A stretch of 5,537 nucleotides of DNA, from the NCBI GenBank assembly GCA_018061225.1, contig JAGOUK010000100.1, positions 1 through 5,537 of the forward strand, written 5' to 3'. This document shows positions 1 through 5,537 of the stretch, one piece after another. Each line of letters starts with the position of its first letter. Position 1 is the stretch's first letter. The notes beneath the pieces were generated by a model that was not told the DNA's origin, ran no database searches, and saw only the letters and a program-made list of their open reading frames with translations. The stretch comes from Candidatus Omnitrophota bacterium (GTDB lineage Bacteria; Omnitrophota; Gorgyraeia; 2-02-FULL-51-18; JAGOUK01). A program made the position numbers and the translations under genes.

Positions 1-3000
1 GTATAAGAGAATCGAACCCGGCTATCATTCCTTCGTAATAAGCCTTGGCCCAGCCCGCATGCATGGTGTCAAACCACCGCTTAGATACGATTATTTTTTG
101 CCTTAGCTGAGAATCGCTCAAACCGGCGCCTTCGCCCAAGGCATCCCTATATCCGGCGCTATAATCCTCCTCATGACCCATGCCGGATCCGGCAAGCTGG
201 TCACGATTGTGCACTGCCACGCCGGCAGCCGAATCAATCCGACTCTGATCCGCAGAATCAATACTCGCCGCCATCCGCGCTCCGAGTTGTCCCAATGATT
301 TTTTATAGACGTCTAAAAACCTATAATTAAATTCGGATCTTTCGAACACATAGTTCATTAATTGATTAAACTCATCTGAGGTGACGGCCGGAATGGCGCG
401 CTGAAGAATACCGTTAGAGCGATGGAAAAAATCAAAAGATTTTAAAATTGGCTCCTGGTCATCGGTGGCCGCAACTTGAATGCGATGCCGAGTTTGGCGG
501 GCTCGCTCATCCTGCTTCTCCCGATATTTGACGTACCTCACCATTTCGAGTAGAAGTGATTCGACAATACTCGGAGAGGGCGCCCTGCCCAGTGCCAGCG
601 CGTCCTGATCAAACGCAGCTCGCAGCAATTCATCTAAACGCGAGGTATCACGAAGCCATTCGGAGGACTCTTCCTTGAGCGCGGCCCTAAGCTTCTCGGC
701 TGTATTCGCTAGATGAGTCGAAAGCCGCATGCTCTCTGCCACTTCTTGGATAACTTCAGGTGAGCCGTCAATTCCAATATCGTCGGGCTCATGCCATTCA
801 CGATGGTTCACAGCTTTAGTCAAAAGACTCGTCAATATCGCGACGCGCTTGTGACGTCTGGCATGAGCAAGATCATACGTGACTCCGCTCCTGTGTCTGG
901 GATAGCCATAAAGGCCGGCGGAAAGATCGGGGTTCTTTAGGTGCTCACGAAGCGTTTCAAAAGGGGTCATAATGGCGCCCGGACCGAGACGCCCGATGCC
1001 GATATCAATATTAACCGCGTGCCACCTGGCGAGAAATTCTCTATCCAACAGGACAAATAGAAGCACCTCGGCAGCAGCCTTTCGAAATGCTTCCACATAC
1101 TCGATCGTCATCCCATTCTTCCCGGCCGCCAATTGACGCACATGTGTGCTATGCATTTCTTGGATTCGATCCAAGAATCGCGCTCGCTTGCGTGGCAGCT
1201 CGATCCATTCCAACTGACCGAAAGACGAATCACCCTCTAAGAAGGCGTCCCACTGGCGAATTACCTCTCGCACCCACCCATCCATTCCTCCGAGCGCAGG
1301 AGCCTCAGGAACTTCGGCCATCCGCGCTCCGACGGACGTAAAAAACTGAGGCTGGATGCCCCATTTCTCTAACGCATAAAATGCTAACTCCGCATAAAAC
1401 TCGTGCACCGTTGAGTATGCCTTGTTAGACATCCTGTCCAATTCCGCGTATTCTTCGGTAAATTTTGTGTGCCACGCCATAAACTTAGACGGGTCTTGGT
1501 CCTCGCTGGGAGCGTACATTAGCTCCCGAGCCATAAGAACTTCACTTAGTAGTCCGGGGGCTGCCACGCGATCCTCTTGGTCAAATTCGTCAAACCCGAT
1601 CAAAATGGGCTTTAAGACGCCTCTCGCGTCTCTGACCATGATCATATTATTCGTGGTCAGATTCCCGTGTTGCGTACCATTCAACGCAATCACCGCTTCC
1701 AATACCTGCAGAATCCAGCTGATGGTTTGCCTAAAATAGCTATCATCACTGATCTTGAGCACCTCGGGGCTTGAGAGTAACTCCTTCAAGGTTGGCCCCT
1801 CCCGATCCATCACAATGTCATAGCCAAAATACTCTCTATTTCTAATGATATTGGGCAGCGATGGATGATGAGAACGTAAACGAGCGCGCTGAATGGCTCT
1901 GATGGTTCTCTCGGGCCATATAATGGGAATTCGATGAGGCGCTCCTTGTAAATCAGCCATCCGCGCGCCCATTATCCGGCGATAAATATGGACGACTTCA
2001 GGAAGCAGCATGTGATGGGGGGTTTTGGCAAAGATCTGCCGCTCAACATCCTCAAGATCCGCGTCTTCTCGGATGTATTTTTCTAAAGTGTCAGAAGGAA
2101 CCAGCCAAATATCTTCCACTTCTTTGAGATTGTAACGTTCACGGATGATCTGCATTTCTTCCGGAGTGGCGGTCACTTTATAGACGGTGCTGAACTCATT
2201 GTTCGCCCGATTATCAGACATGCGGTAAGCGCGGCGGATTTCATTTTCTTCCGACATACGAATCAGGCGGCTGCTGTCAAATCTAATGCCAAGCTCCTCT
2301 TCCGTCTCTCGCACCGCTGCATCGAGCACCGATTCGCCGGTATTAAGATGTCCGCTGGACGCGACTTGCAGCTTCCCCGGCGATGTTTTTTTGAGCAGAC
2401 TGCGGCGCTGCATCAGGACTCGGCCTTCGGGGTCGAAGACCCAGACGTGTGCTGTCCGATGCCAACTGCCATCACGATGGACTTGTCCTTGTGAGACGGG
2501 CTTTGATCCGGGTATCAAATTCCCGGCTTCGTCCACCACGTCCACCATGTCCTCCTCGCCGCTCGCCACATCACCGTCGCGGCCGCCTCCAATCACTTCA
2601 ACACCGGGCTCGCTGCGCAATCGTGCTATTCCCGGACTTTCGGCCATCCGAGCGCCGGCAGGTTTGATTGGAACAACGTCCGTTTCTAAAAGTGTGAGGT
2701 CGTTGAAGCTTAAAGTGTAGGTGTATTCCTTGCCGTCATATTTAACGATAGCCCGAACGCGCGTGGGCTGATCGGCTACAACCCCGGACATGCTTCTGAC
2801 ATAATCTGTGATGATCTCTGCGCTGACATCCAGACGCGATGGATCAACGCCGAGAATCTCCGCCGATTTTTCTTTGGCGGCGTCGATGACTGAGGCAACG
2901 TCATCCAAATAAAAATACCGCCGTTCTCCGGTGTCCGGATCGAGAACTTTGATGTGTGGGCGGGCGGGCGGATCGGTGCTCATCATGGATTCTAGGCGAT

Positions 3001-5537
3001 CTAATGGAACGCCCATTTCTCTTGCAGCCTTGTTTTGGGCCAACTGGATCTTAAGTGATTGGGTTGCCATCCACTGCGCCACATAGTCATCTGGCAGATC
3101 CACTTTGATGCCAAATTCTTCCAATTGGCTCTCCCATTTGCTGATCCGCACTTGAGCTCTCCCTTTTTCCTCAGAAACGCGAATGCGCATCTTTAAAGAC
3201 CCACCATGTGAGTTTTTTATAAGACCCGCGGCAGCTCCAATCACCAAGACCGAGATCGCCGTCCAGCCGATCCACCCACGATTACGCCTTGAATCCTCCG
3301 CCATCCGCGCTCCCGAAAGGGTGAGCCTGACATCATCTCCAGCGGTCATCCGCCGTTGCACATAAGCCCCTTTCGAATTTACGACAACCGACGGCATTTC
3401 CATTGGAAGCGAATTGCGTTTATAGAATTTTATTGCCTGGACACCGGTGGCCCGGACCCTTTCATGTGAGGAATCAGATGTGAGTTCGGGCGCCTGCTCA
3501 TCATCGTGGAACACACTTAATTCGATAAGACCCGGATCGATGCCGGCCCTCGATAATTCATTCACGATCCGACTCACCCGATCCAGGATTGGCCTCGTAT
3601 CTCCAACCATTCTGTAATCGTGCGCGATGCCGATCATCGGACCGTGACGGTCCGACCGCCCGATTCGAATCTCGACGGCCAGGCATCGATTGAGTCCCGT
3701 GGTGATCAAAAATGTGTCCGGGTGCCGGTCCAGATCCATCAGGACCATTTGACCCGTATCAACGATGATCTGTCCCGGAGCGTCTGGAATGTCTTCGCCG
3801 GGGAGCGTCTCCGTACCGTCGTCTTCCAGATTCCATGAATAGAGTCCCGAATCCTGATGATTTTTTGAATCAATAACAACCGCCGGTCCTGACGCATCAA
3901 GGTTGGGCTCAGATCGAACCGCCATCCGCGCGCCCGAGGCGGCCACCACGATCCCTTTGAGCCCGCCGATCGTCGGACTCATCAGACTGGAACGCTTCCA
4001 GCCGTCCCTGGTGAGCAGCCAGGACCGCGACGAGTCCCCATTGAACGACAACGCGGTCATAAGATCATCGGCGGTGATCGAATACTTATCGGCGCGGCTC
4101 GGGTCAATCTCAACGACAAAATGGCCGTCGATCTTCGAGTCTGCGGACGGGAGGCGCCAGACCCTTCGGGCCAGACCGATCTGCCGACGCCCTTCTAAGG
4201 TCGCTTGAACGATACTTTCGATGCGTGCCCGGGAGGCCGCCGCACGGACGTCTTTGTCAAAAAGGACGTGCACGACAGGGACATCCTCAAATGTCTGGCG
4301 CTCTTGGATCATTTTTTCAATCGCCGCAAAGTCCGGTTCTGACCGCTCGGTCGGATCAGGCATCGGTTCGGATGCAAAAGTCGGGATCGACTGAGACACC
4401 GGCCGCGCCGATGCGGCATGCGTTGGGGATGCGGGGGGCATCACACGCGCGGGAGGAGGCTTTGGCGCGGACACCGCGGGGACAAGATCCGTGATGAAAA
4501 GACCGGGTATTTCTTTTTGATTTTGCAGAACATCCCAGACGCTGACGTCACGGCGGCCGGAGCCCGGCGTCACGATCCGGTCGAACACGACGGGCTTTTC
4601 ATTCTCAGGATCGAGTTCAATGACTTGCGCCGTCGGATGCGACATGGAGCGGATCAGGATCAGGGGCCGCCGGCCTTCCGTCCGCTCAACGGAAACGCTC
4701 AATTGACGCGACGCACCGTCCGCCGGAGCCTGTTCGGGGTCAACGTGCAGCATCTTCAACAAGGCCTTGCCCAGGCTGTATTTGACACCCGCGTGGGAGA
4801 AGGCCCAGCCCGAATAAAGCGTCAGGTTCTGCGCGGCGGGCTTGTCCTTTGCGGAGCGGCCGTCACCGGACTTACGCGGTTCCGTGGAAGCCGCGCGCGG
4901 GCGGGAAGCTCCGTCGGTTCCGGACCCGGACGCTCTACCGAGACCAAAAGTCCTGCGCGCGTACGGGGCCGTGGTGTTCAGCGCCTCCGTGTATAACCGG
5001 ATGATCCAAGTATGACGGGCGGAAGGCTCCGTGGTCTCGGACGCCGGCCCCAGGGCGGCTTCGACCGCCCTAAAGGCCCGGTCGAGCCGCGCCAGGTCCA
5101 ATCCTTGACGGGACTCGTCCATCACATCGGAAGCGAGCGAGACCAGCAGTGTGATCAGCAGGTGACGGGACATCGCGTCCACGGGCGAATCCCAACCGAT
5201 CCCCCGATCCCGAAGATAGTCCGCCGCTTCCAAGAAACGCTTCATCCTGAAACCGCCGGCTCTGGCGGTCTCACCCAATCCGTTGATGTAGGATGCCTGC
5301 AAAAGGTCGATGCCAGCCGGATTACCGGCTTCAGGACCCTCACCTTCGGCCGGCAGGCCCTCAAACCCGAAACGCGCCGTTAAGGTCTTGAAGTTGCCAA
5401 AAAATGAGGTGGACCGGATCGACAACGCGCGCGTGACAAGGGTAGAGGACAATTCGGGAGCAATATCCCCGTTCTCAACCCCGATCGAATCGGCCAGGCG
5501 CGTGTACCCCTCGCGTATGAGCAACATCTGACTGACC
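1..5537 (-). CDS. Giant multidomain protein, internal fragment (partial at both ends): CheD-like, TM, Nudix and pseudokinase modules
   Basis: Seen: the minus-strand frame whose codons fill 2..5536 has no stop in 1845 codons, so the window holds at least 1845 residues of one protein with neither terminus visible. Recognised parts, in protein order, are a CheD-like module (about 589-727), a transmembrane helix (755-773), a Nudix domain (997-1170) and a kinase-fold domain (about 1200-1398), separated by unrecognised modules and low-complexity linkers. Six copies of Gly-Ala-Arg-Met-Ala all fall in this frame and mark module junctions. Frame continuity is supported by recognisable domain motifs at 3620-3703, 2285-2353 and 1589-1672. 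Inference: a membrane-anchored modular signalling or interaction protein. It could be a polyprotein or the source of several shorter products. The overall function is unknown and no gene symbol is justified. Confidence 0.96.
2..268 (-). other. C-terminal visible region, unrecognised (residues 1757-1845)
   Basis: It begins with a Ser/Asp/Ala-rich linker (SIDSADQSRIDSAAG), continues through a Gly-rich part and then helical segments such as LSDSQLRQKIIVSKRW and AGWAKAYYEGMIAGFDSL. The frame is still open at the left edge, so the module continues outside the window. It is too short to classify. Confidence 0.4.
269..283 (-). repeat. GARMA junction motif, copy 6
   Basis: Encodes Gly-Ala-Arg-Met-Ala (residues 1752-1756) as GGAGCGCGGATGGCG, identical in all 15 bases to copy 2 although about 3 kb away. 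The surrounding DNA is AT-rich, so this GC-rich block stands out. It has the GGAG-N5-ATG arrangement. Confidence 0.9.
284..1315 (-). other. Long helical module, unrecognised (residues 1408-1751)
   Basis: About 344 residues between junction copies 5 and 6, the longest module with no recognisable family. It is dominated by charged amphipathic helices: RKRARFLDRIQEMHSTHVRQL, YVEAFRKAAAEVLLFVLLD, EVIQEVAESMRLSTHLANTA and IVESLLLEMVRYVKYREKQ. In the middle is a less helical stretch, DIGIGRLGPGAIMTPFETL, followed by YGYPRHRSGVTYDLAHARRHKR, rich in His, Arg and Tyr. Several His and Asp residues (for example in NHREWHEPDD) could bind a metal, but no HD-type motif with correct spacing is clear. Its DNA is more AT-rich than the upstream modules (16 of 60 bases G or C in 301-360). 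The function is unknown. Confidence 0.5.
1316..1330 (-). repeat. GARMA junction motif, copy 5
   Basis: Encodes Gly-Ala-Arg-Met-Ala (residues 1403-1407) as GGAGCGCGGATGGCC, just after the kinase-fold C-lobe. It has the GGAG-N5-ATG arrangement and is followed by the Pro/Ala-rich stretch EVPEAPALGG. Confidence 0.9.
1343..1939 (-). other. Probable pseudokinase domain (residues about 1200-1398)
   Basis: Seen: IVMDREGPTLKELL (about 1241-1254) matches the kinase hinge and following helix, and HPSLPNII (about 1224-1231) matches the segment after helix C. QHGNLTTNNMIMV (1289-1301) matches the catalytic loop, and LIGFDEF (1312-1318) the metal-binding loop. Known: active kinases have H-R/G-D-x-K/x-x-x-N and an Asp-Phe-Gly-type triplet. 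Here the catalytic Asp is Asn1292, the following Lys-type position is Thr1294, and the metal-binding Asp is Gly1314, while Asn1297 is retained. The N-lobe is very short: no glycine-rich loop is visible and IPIIW stands where the Val-Ala-x-Lys strand would be. The C-lobe ends with helices near YSTVHEFYAELAFYALEK. Inference: a catalytically inactive kinase fold used for binding or allosteric control of a neighbouring module. A divergent active kinase is possible but less likely. Confidence 0.75.
1955..1969 (-). repeat. GARMA junction motif, copy 4
   Basis: Encodes Gly-Ala-Arg-Met-Ala (residues 1190-1194) as GGCGCGCGGATGGCT. It joins the C-terminal helix of the Nudix segment (PEVVHIYRRIM) to the kinase-fold domain. 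Confidence 0.9.
2027..2548 (-). other. Nudix hydrolase domain (residues 997-1170), IPP isomerase/YfcD-like type
   Basis: Known: Nudix domains usually cleave nucleoside diphosphates linked to another moiety, using a metal bound by the glutamates of the Nudix box; relatives include isopentenyl-diphosphate isomerase and the YfcD group. Seen: the domain opens with MVDVVDEAGNLI, then GSWHRTAHVWVFDPEGRVLM and QRRSLLKKTSPGKLQ, the order expected before a Nudix box in that group. The complete box is at 1062-1084. The remainder runs through NEFSTVYKVTATPEEM and EVEDIWLVPSDTLEKYI, a typical closing strand and helix with an E-x-x-x-x-W-type segment. Length (about 170 residues) is normal. The substrate cannot be read from the sequence. 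The preserved box argues for an active enzyme, unlike the kinase-fold module after it. Confidence 0.93.
2285..2353 (-). other. Nudix box (residues 1062-1084)
   Basis: The full consensus G-x5-E-x7-R-E-U-x-E-E-x-G-U is met: Gly1062, Glu1068, Arg1076, Glu1077, Glu1080, Glu1081, Gly1083 and Ile1084, with core RETEEELGI. No metal-binding glutamate is lost. One imperfection is Thr1078 at a position that is normally aliphatic. Confidence 0.97.
2642..2656 (-). repeat. GARMA junction motif, copy 3
   Basis: Encodes Gly-Ala-Arg-Met-Ala (residues 961-965) as GGCGCTCGGATGGCC, the most divergent copy at DNA level (Ala is GCT). It opens the segment leading to the Nudix domain, through a Gly- and acid-rich linker (residues 966-996). 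Confidence 0.9.
2657..3217 (-). other. Unrecognised soluble module after the TM helix (residues 774-960)
   Basis: About 187 residues from the membrane helix to the third junction motif. The first half is charged and helical (KWESQLEEFGIKVDLPDDY, then LKIQLAQNKAAREMGVPLDRLESM). The middle has PHIKVLDPDTGERRYFYLDDVASV, a strand-turn-strand that could be a small beta hairpin. It continues through AEIITDYVRSMSGVVADQ and ends with strands RVRAIVKYDGKEYTYTLSF and a DLTLLETDVVPI tail. The sequence suggests a mixed helix/strand fold. I recognise no family. Confidence 0.4.
3218..3274 (-). other. Likely transmembrane helix (residues 755-773)
   Basis: WIGWTAISVLVIGAAAGLI is 19 uncharged, mostly hydrophobic residues, preceded by the basic cluster RRNRG and followed by KNSHGG. 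Length and composition fit a single membrane span. The basic cluster just before it favours the N-terminal side (including the CheD-like module) facing the cytoplasm. However, Lys and Arg residues also follow (K774, K782, R784, R786), so orientation is not settled. If this is the only span, the CheD-like and Nudix modules would lie on opposite sides of the membrane. Confidence 0.7.
3299..3313 (-). repeat. GARMA junction motif, copy 2
   Basis: Encodes Gly-Ala-Arg-Met-Ala (residues 742-746) as GGAGCGCGGATGGCG. It sits between the end of the CheD-like module and the transmembrane helix. This copy has the GGAG-N5-ATG arrangement. Confidence 0.9.
3356..3772 (-). other. CheD-like deamidase/amidase module (residues about 589-727)
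   Basis: Known: CheD proteins are chemoreceptor glutamine deamidases with a Thr/Cys/His active site, in the order Thr, five residues, Cys, then His in an Ala-His pair. Seen: ITTGLNRCLAV gives Thr612 and Cys618 with exactly that spacing, and GIAH gives His639, 21 residues after the Cys. My recollection of a typical CheD is 17, so the loop is about four residues longer here. A leading hairpin (QIIVDTGQMVLMDL, then a PDTFLITTG strand) and a later VRATGVQAIKFYKRN helix followed by PSVVVNSKGAYVQ also fit the CheD order. The usual Gly-Ser before the Cys is Asn-Arg here. No chemoreceptor or other chemotaxis part is visible, so a receptor role is not implied. Inference: an amidase or deamidase acting on an unknown partner, or a degenerate binding relative. 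Confidence 0.55.
3920..3934 (-). repeat. GARMA junction motif, copy 1
   Basis: Encodes Gly-Ala-Arg-Met-Ala (residues 535-539) as GGCGCGCGGATGGCG. It ends the unrecognised alpha/beta module and begins the segment leading into the CheD-like module. Confidence 0.9.
3935..4327 (-). other. Unrecognised alpha/beta module (residues 404-534)
   Basis: About 130 residues ending at the first Gly-Ala-Arg-Met-Ala motif. It starts with an amphipathic helix (AAIEKMIQERQTF). Next comes a strand, PVVHVLFDKDV (about 420-430), a helix (ASRARIESIVQATLEGRR) and a second strand, HFVVEIDPSRADKY (about 472-485). It closes with WLLTRDGWKRSS and IGGLKGIVVAAS. The strand-helix-strand order suggests a small alpha/beta fold. 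No catalytic motif is recognisable and I do not assign a function. Confidence 0.45.
4328..4486 (-). other. Pro/Ala-rich disordered linker (residues 351-403)
   Basis: A stretch of about 53 residues very rich in Pro, Ala and Ser, including APKPPPARVMPPASP, then becoming acidic and Pro-rich (EPMPDPTERSEPDF). It is a typical flexible tether between folded modules. Unlike junctions further along the protein, it carries no Gly-Ala-Arg-Met-Ala motif. Confidence 0.7.
4487..4825 (-). other. Unrecognised mixed module (residues 238-350)
   Basis: About 113 residues between two disordered linkers, which suggests an independently folded unit. A helical start (LGKALLKMLHVDPE, about 255-268) is followed by alternating strand-like stretches: SVSVER (280-285), PLILIRS (291-297), TAQVIELD (302-309) and VVFDRIVT (316-323). 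The module ends with DVSVWDVL and GLFITDL. The pattern suggests a small beta-rich domain with one leading helix. I cannot assign it to a family from motifs alone. Confidence 0.4.
4826..4939 (-). other. Low-complexity basic linker (residues 200-237)
   Basis: About 38 residues dominated by Gly, Ser, Ala, Arg, Lys and Pro, without hydrophobic core positions. It is probably disordered and separates the helical region from the next module. It coincides with one of the most GC-rich stretches in the window (43 of 60 bases are G or C in 4861-4920). Confidence 0.6.
4940..5536 (-). other. N-terminal visible region, helical, unrecognised (residues 1-199)
   Basis: I do not recognise a family. The segment is rich in Leu, Ala and Arg in patterns that suggest amphipathic helices, for example residues 97-111 and 146-162. 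A Leu-rich stretch around HLLITLLVSLASD (residues 125-137) is hydrophobic but short and flanked by charged residues, so a buried helix is more likely than a membrane span. A Gly/Pro/Glu-rich turn (about 61-76) interrupts the helices. The upstream part is beyond the right edge, so this may be the second half of a larger helical domain. Base composition is GC-rich. Confidence 0.4.

Noticed and set aside
1087..1739. Plus-strand open frames at 1087..1341 and 1422..1739
   Set aside because: Both are antisense to the kinase-fold and helical modules of the continuous minus-strand frame, and neither shows domain motifs.
2286..2720. Plus-strand open frame of 144 codons
   Set aside because: It runs antisense to the Nudix domain, whose box is unmistakable on the minus strand. 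The plus-strand product is Ser/Pro/Arg-rich and resembles no protein family.
3637..3655. Perfect inverted repeat, TCGGACCG and CGGTCCGA around a three-base loop
   Set aside because: It could form an 8-bp hairpin, but it lies inside the CheD-like coding region, has no T-run on either strand and encodes the loop between Cys618 and His639. A terminator or operator is not supported.
5120..5166. Leu-rich stretch near residues 124-139 as a second membrane helix
   Set aside because: The hydrophobic run is only about 10-12 residues and is bounded by His/Arg and Asp, so a buried amphipathic helix is more likely.
4418..5383. Long plus-strand open frames at 4418..4996 and 5012..5383
   Set aside because: They lie in codon register opposite the minus-strand frame in very GC-rich DNA, where antisense stops are rare. 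Their translations are Arg/Gly-rich, with no recognisable motif.
2..5536. Splitting the frame into several separate genes at the GARMA Met codons
   Set aside because: No stop codon precedes any of these Met codons, so separate genes would need internal initiation. I kept one gene and list internal starts only as a hypothesis.

Overview
The whole window lies inside one very large protein-coding gene on the minus strand. One reading frame stays open from edge to edge: 1845 consecutive codons (complement of 2..5536) without a stop, entering from the right edge and leaving at the left. Both the true start and the stop lie outside the window. Residue numbers used here count from the first visible codon (5534..5536 = residue 1), so they are relative. 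I see no second gene, RNA gene, insertion sequence, CRISPR array or convincing intergenic regulatory site. Reading frames on the plus strand look like antisense shadows of this gene.

The protein is a chain of unlike modules. In protein order it has: a helical region (1-199), a low-complexity basic linker (200-237), an unrecognised mixed module (238-350), a Pro/Ala-rich linker (351-403), an unrecognised alpha/beta module (404-534), a CheD-like deamidase module (about 589-727), a likely transmembrane helix (755-773), an unrecognised soluble module (774-960), a complete Nudix hydrolase domain (997-1170), a kinase-fold domain with altered catalytic residues (about 1200-1398), a long unrecognised helical module (1408-1751) and the start of another region (1757-1845).

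The most striking structure is a five-residue motif, Gly-Ala-Arg-Met-Ala, which occurs six times. From the CheD-like module onward it sits at each module junction. It is also unusually uniform at the DNA level, with consensus GGMGCGCGGATGGCN: Arg is CGG in all six copies. Three copies read GGAG, five bases, then ATG, which resembles a Shine-Dalgarno site plus start codon.

The organism cannot be fixed from the sequence. A bacterium is likely because CheD-like and Nudix domains sit in a single uninterrupted frame. A giant modular gene of this type would suit candidate phyla known for giant proteins, such as Omnitrophota, but that is a guess. GC content is uneven: very GC-rich stretches near 4860-4920, and AT-rich ones near 300-360.

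Read together, the gene looks like a membrane-anchored, multi-module signalling or interaction protein combining a possible amidase/deamidase, an intact Nudix centre and a probable pseudokinase. That joint role is inference.
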